NCBI RefSeq assembly: GCF_020886315.1
Contig: NZ_AP025226.1
Location: 496,001-560,000, forward strand
Direction of reading: 5' to 3'
Length of the DNA stretch: 64,000 nucleotides
Source of the DNA: Saccharolobus caldissimus
GTDB taxonomy: Archaea; Thermoproteota; Thermoprotei_A; Sulfolobales; Sulfolobaceae
A program made the position numbers and the translations under genes. Each line of letters opens with the position of its first letter. Position 1 is the first letter of the stretch. Under the pieces are notes generated by a model. The model was given only the letters and a program-made list of their open reading frames with translations, was not told the DNA's origin and searched no databases. Below, piece by piece: positions 9,791-17,962 of the stretch.

Positions 9791-10756
9791 TTAAGAACTA
9801 ACTATATCATTTATGAGACTTATTAACTTCTCTACACCTTCCTTCAATGCAATTCTAGCATGTGTAGATCTTAGACCTATAAAGTTACTCGCATCTCTAA
9901 TATAGTAACCCATTTTTATCAACTTACTATTAACAATAGATGTAGGTAAGTTAAACTCAGCTAAAAAGTATGGGGCATAAGACTTATATATTTTAAATTT
10001 CGCTAAATTTTTTATTCTATCTTGTAGCTCACTCACTTTATATTTACTTAGTTTAAAGAATTCTTTTACTTCTTTAGGATTTAGATTTGAAATTACGTAA
10101 TATGTTATAGAATTAATGCGCCAAATAGGAGCTAATTTTTCTAGCTCTCTACTTTTATGACCAATAGAAAAACCGAATCTCAAACCAGGTATGGAGAGAC
10201 TTTTAGTAAATGAATTTATTACCGTTAAGTTCTTATATTCATTTACTAACTTTACTGCGCTCTCACCATTACTTATATCAATAAAGGACTCGTCTAAGAT
10301 TAACTCATTTTTATCATCTTTAACGAACTCTTCTATCTCTGTTAAACCAATTAAAGATCCTGTGGGATTATTAGGATTGCTTGTTAGTACTCTTCTGCCT
10401 TTAAGGGTGAATTTGAACTCATCTCCTAATTCCTCAGCGTAATAAAATTCACTAAATTTATATTCTGAATAATTGGGCTGCGGAACTGTAAAATTATCAC
10501 CTAGCATATTAATTATTTCAGAAGTTCCGTTAAATACTCCAATAAGCTCTTCTTCCACATTATATATCTCCGCAATTATCGTTTTAACATCCTTTAGATT
10601 TTCTGGAGGATAATATTTATATACTTTAATTCTTATCGCATCTTCTATAAGTTCCTCTATAAATTTTGGCGTACCTAATGGATTTAGATTTACGCTAAAA
10701 TCGTTTATATTAATAGGCGGCTTTCCTTTAACCCAAGGATATCCTCCGTGTTTCAT
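9791..10756 (-). CDS. cobD: PLP-dependent aminotransferase-fold enzyme, CobD-like (threonine-phosphate decarboxylase)
   Basis: This 321-residue fold-type I PLP enzyme starts HGGYPWVKGK...DFSVNLNPLGTP, the opening typical of CobD and close relatives, and has NPNNPTG for PLP/substrate binding and SFTKSLSIPGLRFG with the Schiff-base Lys. CobD makes the aminopropanol phosphate linker of cobalamin. The window also holds CbiX and CobB/CbiA, so a cobalamin role is sensible, although HisC-like histidinol-phosphate aminotransferase activity cannot be excluded since the families are close. It overlaps the upstream regulator by the ATGA pattern. Confidence 0.7.
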   Translation of the reverse strand: MKHGGYPWVKGKPPININDFSVNLNPLGTPKFIEELIEDAIRIKVYKYYPPENLKDVKTIIAEIYNVEEELIGVFNGTSEIINMLGDNFTVPQPNYSEYKFSEFYYAEELGDEFKFTLKGRRVLTSNPNNPTGSLIGLTEIEEFVKDDKNELILDESFIDISNGESAVKLVNEYKNLTVINSFTKSLSIPGLRFGFSIGHKSRELEKLAPIWRINSITYYVISNLNPKEVKEFFKLSKYKVSELQDRIKNLAKFKIYKSYAPYFLAEFNLPTSIVNSKLIKMGYYIRDASNFIGLRSTHARIALKEGVEKLISLINDIVSS

Positions 10757-11337
10757 ATTTCTTTTTCCCTAAAATAGGCTGTTATAAGATTCTTCTCGGC
10801 CCTTCTTATTATTTCACTTAAATTAGAAGGACTCATGTTAAGTTTTTTTGCTAATTCTTTCAATCCTATTCTTCTAGGATAGTCAAAGAATCCCGCTTCT
10901 AAGGCTATCCTTAATATTTGCTCCTGCCTAGCTGTTATAGTATCACGTCTTTCAGCCTTAATAACTTTTAATACTTTAAATTCTTTAGTTACAGTTAATA
11001 AAGAGTTCAATAACTGTTTTAGTTCTGTGTAATCATTTAGAATTAAAGTCCATATTATTCCATCATTTAAAATAGCTCCATTCATTAAAATATATTGGGA
11101 TAAAATATATAATAAATCAGATTGAATATAGCTGGTACATATAAATTTAAACCTAGATACCTTTAGTGGTTCTTCGCATATTTCTTTAGCAACTTTCTCA
11201 TCACCCTTTATTTCCATAAGTATCTTTCCCTTATCTTTCTCAACTCTAATGTCTAAGATGTTAACTGAAACCTTGCTTAAATTTATATCAGATAGCTGTT
11301 TAATTGACGGCGTTTTTATCACTGCATATAATAGCAT
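10753..11337 (-). CDS. Bat-type (bacterio-opsin activator) HTH regulator
   Basis: The C-terminal part carries the HTH_10 domain: TARQEQILRIALEAGFFDYP followed by GLKELAKKLNMSPSNLSEII, diagnostic of archaeal Bat-like regulators. The N-terminal 130 residues are a sensor-like region without an obvious ligand motif. A TTG start at 11358 is possible, but the TATA-like TTTAAG at about 11365-11372 is positioned to start transcription near 11345, so ATG 11337 (194 aa, MLLYAVIKTP) is the better leaderless start. It is coupled by ATGA to the CobD-like gene and may control it. Confidence 0.8.
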   Translation of the reverse strand: MLLYAVIKTPSIKQLSDINLSKVSVNILDIRVEKDKGKILMEIKGDEKVAKEICEEPLKVSRFKFICTSYIQSDLLYILSQYILMNGAILNDGIIWTLILNDYTELKQLLNSLLTVTKEFKVLKVIKAERRDTITARQEQILRIALEAGFFDYPRRIGLKELAKKLNMSPSNLSEIIRRAEKNLITAYFREKEI

Positions 11338-11403
11338 ACCACAATAACCTCGTTTCAAATAATACTTAAATTTATCTAATACCTACTCTTTTTACTAGAA
11401 TAC

Positions 11404-11542
<139 letters not shown>

Positions 11543-11561
11543 ACGTCATAAATACCTTCAA

Positions 11562-11577
11562 CATTATTAAATATAAA
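11562..11577 (-). promoter_or_regulatory. Promoter (TATA box) of tRNA-Gly(GCC)
   Basis: On the minus strand an AT-rich box with TTTATATTTAA is centred 25-30 bp upstream of the tRNA 5' end (11542). The IS element inserted only about 20 bp further upstream, leaving this promoter intact. Confidence 0.6.
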
Positions 11578-11587
11578 TGTTTCGGTA

Positions 11588-11595
11588 GATTCACA
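11588..11595. repeat. Target-site duplication, left copy
   Basis: GATTCACA immediately left of the insertion sequence, identical to 12430-12437 on the other side. Eight bases is the duplication length of the IS6 family and shows that the element transposed here and has not recombined since. Confidence 0.9.
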
Positions 11596-11613
11596 GAGTG
11601 TGGACAACAATTT
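11596..11613. repeat. IS terminal inverted repeat, inner (3' transposase) end
   Basis: Perfect 18-bp match, as reverse complement, to 12412-12429; the next base pair does not match. The transposase stop codon overlaps its last base. Confidence 0.9.
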
Positions 11614-12347
11614 CATTCATTTGAAATATTTACATTTATTATCACCCCCTTGTCCAGTAAATACACTGGAGTGTAAAGTAGGTTGTATATTAAGAAGAAC
11701 GTTGAGAGCCAACGGGTAATCGTGAATCTATTTGAATTCCATGGGAAGTGCTTGTCCATTGATGATATCCTATGTTTTGTTGTTCTGAATCCTTGTTCTG
11801 CGTAATCCCTTTCCTCAAATGTCACCTTTTCATGATTAACATTATACCAGTTGAAAGCATTATATATTGACGCCCCATCATGCAAGTAAACCACTTGATC
11901 AACCCTCTTGAAATACCTACTAGCCAACTCCTCAACTTCCCTCATCTTCACAAGAATAATTAAAACATGCAAACCACTCCTCAAACTAGTAACCATGAAG
12001 AAAGGTATCCCCCTAGTCACAACATCCCTAACAACCCAAACATAATAATACTCACCCCTCACAGTAAGAACCTTAGTCTCATCAACAGCATACTTACCAC
12101 TCAAGGGAACAACATACTTAACATTACTAAACTTCCTATAATCGTAGAGTAAGGTAGAGTGGGGCAAAATAGCCCTCCAAGAGGACAAACCAGCCAAATA
12201 CATTGCCAAAGCAAGTGCAACCTCACTCCTAGCATAAAACCTAGGCTTAAAATTAATATACTCCATTAAGATTAGTATAATTTGGGTGAGCACGGGAACT
12301 TTCCATCTGGTTTCCATGTGCTCACCCAAATTAATTCCCGTGCTCAC
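11613..12347 (-). CDS. IS6-family DDE transposase
   Basis: The 244-residue protein carries the DDE catalytic residues: Asp in YAVDETKVL (about residue 89), Asp in VVYLHDGASIYN (about 156) and Glu in ERDYAEQGFRTTKHR (about 182), with the downstream basic IS6-type signature. It has an N-terminal HTH-like region with RSEVALALAMYLAGLSSWRA. The frame is intact, so it is potentially active. The start is uncertain: GTG 12347 gives the full length, while ATG 12317 (METRWKVP) would be 234 aa. The region around both starts can form strong hairpins (12279-12349) that may limit translation. Confidence 0.9.
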   Translation of the reverse strand: MSTGINLGEHMETRWKVPVLTQIILILMEYINFKPRFYARSEVALALAMYLAGLSSWRAILPHSTLLYDYRKFSNVKYVVPLSGKYAVDETKVLTVRGEYYYVWVVRDVVTRGIPFFMVTSLRSGLHVLIILVKMREVEELASRYFKRVDQVVYLHDGASIYNAFNWYNVNHEKVTFEERDYAEQGFRTTKHRISSMDKHFPWNSNRFTITRWLSTFFLIYNLLYTPVYLLDKGVIINVNISNE

Positions 12348-12349
12348 CC
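12279..12349. repeat. Overlapping inverted repeats across the transposase start
   Basis: Two perfect 15-bp inverted repeats share one arm: 12279-12293 pairs with 12318-12332, and 12284-12298 pairs with 12335-12349. The shared unit is GGGTGAGCAC, present once in one orientation and twice in the other. In the transposase mRNA this gives two mutually exclusive hairpins that would sequester the GTG or ATG start, a plausible brake on transposase synthesis. Confidence 0.75.
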
Positions 12350-12411
12350 TTAATAAAAACTAATTCCCCTCATACAGAAAAACAATTCACATAATTTATA
12401 CTAAATTAACA

Positions 12412-12429
12412 AAATTGTTGTCCACACTC
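12412..12429. repeat. IS terminal inverted repeat, outer (5' transposase) end
   Basis: AAATTGTTGTCCACACTC, the exact reverse complement of 11596-11613, next to the right copy of the target duplication. Confidence 0.9.
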
Positions 12430-12437
12430 GATTCACA
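12430..12437. repeat. Target-site duplication, right copy
   Basis: GATTCACA, identical to 11588-11595. Removing the element and one copy restores a short imperfect palindrome (TTTCG-TAGAT and ATCTA-CGAAA arms). Confidence 0.9.
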
Positions 12438-12660
12438 AACTATCTAAACGAAAGCAGTATGTAATTTTTTCAATTAGTATAATATTTGGAGATTAGCTGT
12501 TTTAATTCAAAATTTTATTATCTTTAAAATCTTTAAATATGTTAATAACATATAAAATAAATAATAGATAATTATTAGCCTCTTTCAAGTAATCTTTTTC
12601 TCTCATTTCAATTTATAACAGTTAGGTTAATCGCCTCCTATCTCTAAGCTTTTAAGCTTT
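12438..12660. other. AT-rich non-coding stretch left of the integrase remnant
   Basis: About 220 bases without a supportable gene. It is very AT-rich, with stops in all frames and one near-palindrome TATGTTA-A-TAACATA (about 12538-12552). By position it should be decayed provirus or plasmid DNA between the IS element and the integrase fragment. Confidence 0.4.
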
Positions 12661-12930
12661 AAATATGAGAAAGAGCAAATTGTTAAATATAGAATTAAAA
12701 CTTGCGATGTTAGAGTATGGAAGATCCGTAAAAGGAATGAGAAGTATTATCGTTACTTCATAGAGAAGTGTCAAGACGGTAAGCAAAGGCACACTTACAT
12801 CGGTCCTTTAGAGAAGATAATTGAATTCTACGTTAGCAGTGGGGGTCTAGGGCTATCCCCCACAAAGGTAGCCGGGCGGGGATTTGAACCCCGGTCCCAG
12901 GGGCCAAAGCCCTGGATCCTTGACCGCTAG
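12661..12930 (+). pseudogene. SSV-type integrase N-terminal remnant, int(N), ending inside tRNA-Gln
   Basis: In the frame beginning at 12661 the translation contains VWKIRKRNEKYYRYFIEK, then KQRHTYIGPLEKIIEFYV and GRGFEPRSQG, stopping at TAG 12928-12930. This parallels the start of fusellovirus SSV1 integrase (RKGRYYVYKLEYENG..., RYVGPLADVVESY, PPGFEPGTSG, recalled from memory), where the last motif is encoded by the attachment site that copies the tRNA 3' half. SSV-type integration splits int and leaves int(N) overlapping the target tRNA. No ATG/GTG/TTG opens the frame back to the TAA at 12616-12618, and the catalytic C-terminal domain is absent. Confidence 0.75.
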
Positions 12931-12941
12931 ACGACCCGGCT
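12869..12941 (-). tRNA. tRNA-Gln(UUG)
   Basis: A 73-nt cloverleaf with acceptor AGCCGGG/CCCGGCT, discriminator A, no encoded CCA, anticodon stem CAGGG/CCCTG and loop CTTTGGC, giving anticodon TTG (12907-12905); no intron. Its 3' half is used as coding sequence on the opposite strand by the integrase remnant, so this tRNA gene served as the attachment site of an integrated element and was kept intact. Confidence 0.95.
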
Positions 12942-13082
12942 AATATTATACTATTCATGTTATTATTTAAACTTAACGCCTTAATTTCGTCCAACCCACT
13001 GGTTTAAGATAGAAAGATTTATAAGTGGAAAAAGAAAAAAGTTTAAAAGGTTTGCTATTCGTGGCTTTATATAATATATGGG

Positions 13083-14012
13083 GTGTTATATTTGTCTGAA
13101 GAGAATAAGCCTGTAGCTTCTCCTTGTCCTCCTGATAAAATTATTTTTGACGCCGAGAGGGGAGAGTATATATGTACAGAGACTGGTGAAGTATTAGAAG
13201 ATAAAATTATAGATCAAGGACCTGAATGGAGAGCATTTACACCAGAAGAGAAAGAAAAGAGAAGTAGAGTAGGAGGTCCTTTAAACAATACTATTCACGA
13301 TAGAGGTCTATCTACCCTTATAGATTGGAAAGATAAGGATGCAATGGGTAGAACTTTAGACCCTAAGAGAAGACTTGAAGCGTTAAGATGGAGGAAGTGG
13401 CAAATAAGGGCTAGAATACAGAGTTCTATAGATAGAAACCTAGCTCAAGCAATGAATGAGTTAGAGAGAATAGGTAATTTGCTTAATTTACCAAAATCCG
13501 TTAAAGATGAAGCTGCCTTAATTTACAGAAAAGCAGTCGAAAAAGGGCTAGTGAGAGGAAGAAGTATAGAGAGTGTGGTAGCTGCGGCAATTTACGCTGC
13601 TTGTAGAAGAATGAAGTTAGCTAGAACTCTAGATGAGATAGCACAATACACTAAAGCTAATAGAAAAGAAGTAGCAAGATGTTATAGATTATTGCTGAGA
13701 GAATTAAATGTAGATGTGCCAGTAAGTGATCCTAAGGATTATGTAACTAGAATAGCGAACTTATTAGGATTAAGTGGTGCAGTTATGAAAACAGCTGCTG
13801 AAATAATAGATAAGGCTAAAAGTGCTGGATTAACTGCTGGTAAAGATCCTGCCGGATTAGCTGCAGCCGCCATATATATAGCTTCTCTTCTACATGACGA
13901 GAGGAGAACCCAAAAAGAAATAGCACAAGTTGCAGGTGTTACTGAAGTAACTGTAAGAAATAGATATAAGGAATTAACACAAGAATTAAAAATATCTATT
14001 CCTACTCAATAA
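13083..14012 (+). CDS. tfb1: Transcription initiation factor TFB (TFB1-like)
   Basis: TFB bridges TBP-TATA complexes and RNA polymerase. The 309-residue protein has an N-terminal ribbon, the B-reader/linker ([19 protein letters not shown]), then two cyclin folds, the second ending in a BRE-reading HTH ([20 protein letters not shown]). The N-terminal zinc ribbon looks altered: only CPPD and CTET remain of the usual two CxxC pairs. GTG 13083 is chosen (MLYLSEEN); the sequence agrees with Sulfolobus TFB1 as I remember it. TATA candidates are at about 13041-13048 and 13065-13072. The stop overlaps convergent aIF1 by 11 bp. Confidence 0.95.
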   Translation: MLYLSEENKPVASPCPPDKIIFDAERGEYICTETGEVLEDKIIDQGPEWRAFTPEEKEKRSRVGGPLNNTIHDRGLSTLIDWKDKDAMGRTLDPKRRLEALRWRKWQIRARIQSSIDRNLAQAMNELERIGNLLNLPKSVKDEAALIYRKAVEKGLVRGRSIESVVAAAIYAACRRMKLARTLDEIAQYTKANRKEVARCYRLLLRELNVDVPVSDPKDYVTRIANLLGLSGAVMKTAAEIIDKAKSAGLTAGKDPAGLAAAAIYIASLLHDERRTQKEIAQVAGVTEVTVRNRYKELTQELKISIPTQ

Positions 14013-14304
14013 TTAAAATATTTGATTCAGGATAGCCCATTTTTATTAAGATTTCCTTTATTTTTTCCTTATGATCTCCTTGTATCATTATCTTACCTTC
14101 CTTTACAGTTCCTCCTGCAGCTAATTTAGACTTAAGCTCTGAGGCAATTTTCTTTAATTCAGTATCACTTCCTCCTAAACCTTCTATTATAGTTACCTCC
14201 TTACCATATCTTCGTTTTTCTACCTTTATTTTTATGAATTGCTCCTCTTTAGTTAATTGCTCGCAAATATCTGGTGGAAGACCACCACACAAATTTTCTG
14301 CCAT
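14002..14304 (-). CDS. Translation initiation factor aIF1 (SUI1 family)
   Basis: The 100-residue protein shows the SUI1 fold signature: [19 protein letters not shown], then [20 protein letters not shown], ending with a helix and strand ([12 protein letters not shown]). aIF1 binds the 30S P-site region and monitors start-codon selection. The N-terminal 20 residues contain two Cys ([13 protein letters not shown]), usual for crenarchaeal forms. A TATA-like box (GATTAAAAGG, minus strand, 14331-14340) lies about 30 bp upstream. It converges on tfb with an 11-bp overlap and is divergent from rpo12. Confidence 0.93.
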   Translation of the reverse strand: MAENLCGGLPPDICEQLTKEEQFIKIKVEKRRYGKEVTIIEGLGGSDTELKKIASELKSKLAAGGTVKEGKIMIQGDHKEKIKEILIKMGYPESNILIIE

Positions 14305-14366
14305 TTCTCATATTATTTTTGGTAAATCTCCCCTTTTAATCTTTCTATGTGTTTTTATCAGATAAC

Positions 14367-14374
14367 CTTATAAA
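14367..14374 (+). promoter_or_regulatory. TATA box of rpo12
   Basis: CTTATAAA centred about 29 bp upstream of ATG 14401, predicting an almost leaderless transcript. Confidence 0.6.
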
Positions 14375-14400
14375 GGGTATAATGAAAATATGTGTTTGAA

Positions 14401-14547
14401 ATGGCAGTATATAGGTGTGGTAAGTGTTGGAAAACTTTCACAGATGAACAACTAAAAGTTTTACCAGGTGTTAGGTGCCCATACTGTGGTTATAAAATAA
14501 TATATATGGTTAGAAAGCCTACAATAAAAATAGTTAAAGCAATTTAG
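14401..14547 (+). CDS. rpo12: DNA-directed RNA polymerase subunit Rpo12 (RpoP)
   Basis: This 48-residue protein ([18 protein letters not shown] at the start) is the zinc-ribbon RNA polymerase subunit P: CGKC at residues 6-9 and CPYC at 26-29 form the four-Cys zinc site, followed by the conserved basic tail ([12 protein letters not shown]). It sits in the polymerase assembly platform with Rpo3/Rpo10/Rpo11. It is small enough to be missed by length cut-offs. The last 14 bp overlap the convergent agmatinase gene. Confidence 0.96.
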   Translation: MAVYRCGKCWKTFTDEQLKVLPGVRCPYCGYKIIYMVRKPTIKIVKAI

Positions 14548-15427
14548 CTTTATAAATTGATGCTGATGTCTCCATGATAATTTTTGCCCCTAAAACACTT
14601 GTTATTCCAGAAATATCATAAGGTGGTGATATTTCTACAATATCAAACCCCACTACCCTTTTGTCAACAATTAGGTTTATAATATCTAGTAATGTAGTAG
14701 GATCTAATCCTTCTGGTTCTGGTGTAGCAACACCAGGAGCATAAGCTGGGTCTAATCCATCCATATCAATTGAAATGTATAAGGATTTACATTCTTGAGT
14801 GGAGTTTATTATTTTTCTAGCTACCTCTTTAACGCCTAAAAGTCTAACTTGTTGCGGTGTAAAAAACGCTATTCCATTTCTTCTTGCATATTCTAATTCC
14901 TCTCTGCTTATAGCTCTACTACCAATCTCTAATATCTTAACACCATATTCTGATATTCTTCGCATAACACATGCATGGTCGTATTTATAGCCCATGTATT
15001 CATCTCTTAAATCTAAATGTGCGTCGAAACTAATTACACATAAGCCCTCTTTTTGTAACCCTTTTATTATACCTGCTGATATAGTATGCTCTCCTCCGAT
15101 TGAAATGACGATTTTTTTGCTTTCATGAAAATAATTGATTACGCCAGATATTCTGCTAAGATTCTCTTCTACGCTAGATGGGTGAAGTATTATATCCCCT
15201 ACGTCATTAAAACCTACATCCCCCATATCTATACCCGTTCTTATAGAATAGAATTCTATATATTGTGCTGCATCCCTTATGGAATTTGGTGCAAACCTGC
15301 TACCAGGCCTATAACTACTCGTAATATCCATTGGTATCCCTATTATGATAAATGGAGATGATTGTTTATTAAACCCAGCAAATTTCCTACTATTCTCATT
15401 TAAATATAATAATCTACCATCGCTCAC
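14534..15427 (-). CDS. speB: Agmatinase / arginase-family ureohydrolase
   Basis: The 297-residue enzyme has the binuclear Mn motifs of ureohydrolases: GGEHTIS (first His), [12 protein letters not shown] (Asp, His, Asp) and [20 protein letters not shown] (two Asp and the substrate loop). Archaeal homologues hydrolyse agmatine to putrescine and urea for polyamine synthesis. The start is GTG 15427 ([11 protein letters not shown]). It is divergent from glyS, sharing a 52-bp promoter region, and overlaps rpo12 by 14 bp at the 3' end. Another guanidino substrate cannot be excluded. Confidence 0.88.
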   Translation of the reverse strand: MSDGRLLYLNENSRKFAGFNKQSSPFIIIGIPMDITSSYRPGSRFAPNSIRDAAQYIEFYSIRTGIDMGDVGFNDVGDIILHPSSVEENLSRISGVINYFHESKKIVISIGGEHTISAGIIKGLQKEGLCVISFDAHLDLRDEYMGYKYDHACVMRRISEYGVKILEIGSRAISREELEYARRNGIAFFTPQQVRLLGVKEVARKIINSTQECKSLYISIDMDGLDPAYAPGVATPEPEGLDPTTLLDIINLIVDKRVVGFDIVEISPPYDISGITSVLGAKIIMETSASIYKAKLL

Positions 15428-15449
15428 TTGCTCATCTTATTCATTGAGC

Positions 15450-15458
15450 TTTATAAAC
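15450..15458 (+). promoter_or_regulatory. TATA box of glyS
   Basis: TTTATAAAC is centred 26 bp before GTG 15480, exactly the spacing for a leaderless transcript, and supports the GTG start. Confidence 0.7.
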
Positions 15459-15479
15459 TTGTTGTAATGTTAGTCAAAT

Positions 15480-17201
15480 GTGAGTGAAGTATTAAGTAAA
15501 GTTTTAGACTTAGCAAAAAGAAGGGGAATTTTTTGGCCATCTTACGAGATATATGGAGGTGTAGCAGGATTTTATGATATAGGACCAATAGGTACTAAGA
15601 TAAAAAATAAAATAGTAGAATTATGGAGAAAATACTTTATTAAAGATAATAGTGATTTCGTCGTCGAGATAGAGACTCCAATCATAGGACCCTCGAAAGT
15701 ATTTGAAGCAAGTGGACATGTAGAAAGCTTTACAGATCCTATAGTTGAGTGTAATAGTTGTAAGAGAATATATAGGGCGGATCATCTAATTGAAGATATA
15801 CTAAAGAAGAGTGTAGAGGGTTTAAAGCCTGAAGAGCTAACTAGAATAATTAAAGAAAATAATATAAGATGCCCTTCGTGTGGTGGGGAGCTAGGAGAAG
15901 TTAGACTGTTTAATTTGTTATTTTCAACTAACATAGGACCTTATACGGGTAATTTAGGATATTTGAGACCAGAGACCGCTCAAGGTATGTTTACTGCGTT
16001 TAAACGAGTTTATGAGGTGAGCAGACAGAAATTACCTATAGGTATAGCGCAAGTTGGTAGAGTAGCTAGAAATGAAATTTCCCCTAGGCAGGGATTAATC
16101 AGAATGAGAGAATTCACTATTATGGAAATTGAGTTCTTTATAGATCCAGAAGATAAAGATGATATACCGCTATTTAAGTTCAGCGATTATAAATTAAATA
16201 TATTAACAGCTGAAGATAAGTTGAAAAATGGTAAACCAAGAGAATTTAAAGTAGATGAGATTGTAAAGGAGAGAATAGTTATCCACCCTTGGATGGCTTA
16301 TTGGATGGCAGTTGCTGCAAAATTTGTAAGAGCTTTAGGCATTGATAATTTCTATTTTGAGGAAAAATTGCCTCATGAAAGAGCTCATTATTCAAAACAA
16401 ACTTTTGATCAAATAGTTATAATTGGTGATATAAGGGTCGAAATCTCTGGACATGCATATAGAGGAGATTACGATTTATCTAGACATATGCAATATAGTG
16501 GTCAAGATCAAACCATTTTTAGAAAATACTCTGAACCGAAAATTGTCAAAAAGAAGACTTTAGTAATTAATAATACAAAGTTAAGAGATAAGGAATTAAG
16601 GAAAAAAATTATGGAATTGATTAATAATAAAAAAATTGAAGAAATAGAAACTATGATTAAGGCTAATTTAACTATAGATAATCAACCTTTAAGTGAATTT
16701 GTTTCAATAATAGAAAGGGAGGAAAAAGTTCATGGTGAACATATTATTCCACATGTTATAGAACCGTCTTTTGGCGTAGAGAGAGCCCTCTTTTTAACCA
16801 TATTAAATGCATATAGGGAAAAAGAGGGAAGGACAATATTATCATTACCTAAATACTTGTCACCTTATGATGTCGCAGTGTTTCCGTTATTAGAGAGAGA
16901 AGAGTTAATTAAGAAAGCAAGAGAAATTAGAGATAGTCTTTCAGTAAAATACGATGTACTTTATGACGAAGTAGGAAGTATAGGAAGAAGATATGCTAGA
17001 GCCGATGAAATTGGCGTACCATTTGCTATTACCGTAGATCCTCAGTCCTTATTAGATAACACCGTCACCATAAGGGATAGGGATAGTTGGAGACAGATTA
17101 GAGTTAATATAGATTCTATCGACGTTACACTGGAAAAGTTATTTAGAGGAGAAGATCTTAATAAAATTGGAATTGAGGTGAAAAACGAGGATGAGCAATG
17201 A
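15480..17201 (+). CDS. glyS: Glycyl-tRNA synthetase (alpha2 type)
   Basis: This class II synthetase of 573 residues charges tRNA-Gly, two isoacceptors of which are in this window. Visible features: a zinc-binding insertion with CNSC (about 88-91) and CPSC (about 132-135), motif 2 in [20 protein letters not shown], and motif 3 in [13 protein letters not shown], followed by the anticodon-binding domain ([19 protein letters not shown]). The length matches archaeal/eukaryal GlyRS. The leaderless GTG start is set by the TATA box at 15450-15458. It heads a run of five same-strand genes ending with the tRNA-splicing endonuclease. Confidence 0.96.
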   Translation: MSEVLSKVLDLAKRRGIFWPSYEIYGGVAGFYDIGPIGTKIKNKIVELWRKYFIKDNSDFVVEIETPIIGPSKVFEASGHVESFTDPIVECNSCKRIYRADHLIEDILKKSVEGLKPEELTRIIKENNIRCPSCGGELGEVRLFNLLFSTNIGPYTGNLGYLRPETAQGMFTAFKRVYEVSRQKLPIGIAQVGRVARNEISPRQGLIRMREFTIMEIEFFIDPEDKDDIPLFKFSDYKLNILTAEDKLKNGKPREFKVDEIVKERIVIHPWMAYWMAVAAKFVRALGIDNFYFEEKLPHERAHYSKQTFDQIVIIGDIRVEISGHAYRGDYDLSRHMQYSGQDQTIFRKYSEPKIVKKKTLVINNTKLRDKELRKKIMELINNKKIEEIETMIKANLTIDNQPLSEFVSIIEREEKVHGEHIIPHVIEPSFGVERALFLTILNAYREKEGRTILSLPKYLSPYDVAVFPLLEREELIKKAREIRDSLSVKYDVLYDEVGSIGRRYARADEIGVPFAITVDPQSLLDNTVTIRDRDSWRQIRVNIDSIDVTLEKLFRGEDLNKIGIEVKNEDEQ

Positions 17202-17538
17202 GGAAAAGGAGGAAAAGAAGATTGATATTAAAACTTTAGTTAGCATAATACCTCCTGCGTCTGCATTAAAAGGAAGTAAGGCACCGCCTAAGGAGAAAAG
17301 GGTTAAAATTAGAAAAAGAACAGATGTTGATAAAGGATATGCAATTATATCCTCTAAATTAGCTAAAGAGTTAAGCATAAGTGACGCATTAGAGGTTTCG
17401 GTAAAAGGAAAGAGGTTAAAATTAAAGGCTATATTACAAGAGGGTGTTCCAGAATTAGAAATATGGGCTAATCCAGAAGATATGGTGACATTAGGAATAG
17501 AGGATAACAGTACAATAACTGTGAGGGCTGCTAAATGA
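17191..17538 (+). CDS. Conserved-looking hypothetical protein, 115 aa
   Basis: The first 45 residues are highly charged and basic ([23 protein letters not shown]), probably unstructured. The rest ([16 protein letters not shown] ... ADLEVSV-like strand, then [20 protein letters not shown]) looks like a small all-beta barrel of alternating strands, loosely like AbrB or double-psi-barrel modules, with a short helix after the first strand. It overlaps glyS by 11 bp and the next gene by ATGA, so it belongs to the glyS operon. I do not recognise the family; a nucleic-acid-binding role is a guess from the basic tail. Confidence 0.65.
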   Translation: MSNEEKEEKKIDIKTLVSIIPPASALKGSKAPPKEKRVKIRKRTDVDKGYAIISSKLAKELSISDALEVSVKGKRLKLKAILQEGVPELEIWANPEDMVTLGIEDNSTITVRAAK

Positions 17539-17939
17539 ATGAAAGCGATAGAGAAGTAAGTAGAATTTTACTTAATTTTGAAACAGTAATAGAAGATCAC
17601 ACTGTATACCTTAATGAGCTAGAGAACTTAATCGTATTCCCAGAGCCAGATGTTGAAAAAGCTACACGATTAATTAGAAAAATGAGGAGAGTTAGAAGAG
17701 AACTTTCTCAAGGTTTAGATATAATAGCTAAAAATATAGATAACGTAAGTGATTTGAAAATTAAAGAGGAAGCTTTAGGGTTAGTGAACTATCTTGTAAT
17801 TGTCGGTTTTAAAGATGAGAAAGATATGTTAACTACACTAAATAATTATCTTAAGAGTAAAGGTATAGATTTGCAGTTGGATAAAGATATAGAGCAAATA
17901 ACGAGTATTATTAATAGGATATCTCATCTTAATTTTTAA
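17535..17939 (+). CDS. Hypothetical helical protein, 134 aa
   Basis: The 134 residues are predicted helical throughout, with heptad-like segments ([40 protein letters not shown]) and no catalytic or metal motif. The composition (many Asp/Glu/Lys, regular Leu/Ile) suggests a four-helix bundle or coiled coil. It overlaps the preceding gene by 4 bp and precedes the DUF47 gene by 23 bp, so it is co-transcribed with glyS and endA. Since DUF47/PhoU proteins are also helical bundles it could be a partner of that protein, but this is only inference. Confidence 0.6.
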   Translation: MNESDREVSRILLNFETVIEDHTVYLNELENLIVFPEPDVEKATRLIRKMRRVRRELSQGLDIIAKNIDNVSDLKIKEEALGLVNYLVIVGFKDEKDMLTTLNNYLKSKGIDLQLDKDIEQITSIINRISHLNF

Positions 17940-17962
17940 ACCTATATGTAGTTAAAACCATA

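Larger units (their letters stand above)
11596..12429 (-). mobile_element. IS6-family insertion sequence, 834 bp, intact
   Basis: The element is bounded by perfect 18-bp terminal inverted repeats (GAGTGTGGACAACAATTT at 11596-11613, its complement at 12412-12429) and flanked by the 8-bp duplication GATTCACA. One intact transposase gene fills most of it. Length and organisation resemble the small IS6-type elements of Sulfolobus. It sits between tRNA-Gly(GCC) and an integrase remnant at tRNA-Gln, in what appears to be the relic of an integrated element. Confidence 0.92.

Noticed and set aside
11967-12152. Plus-strand frame inside the IS element
   Set aside because: It is antisense to the well-conserved transposase catalytic region and has no start signal.
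12279-12349. The GGGTGAGCAC repeats as an integration or CRISPR-like site
   Set aside because: They lie within the IS element and its transposase start codons, so an mRNA hairpin is the simpler explanation.
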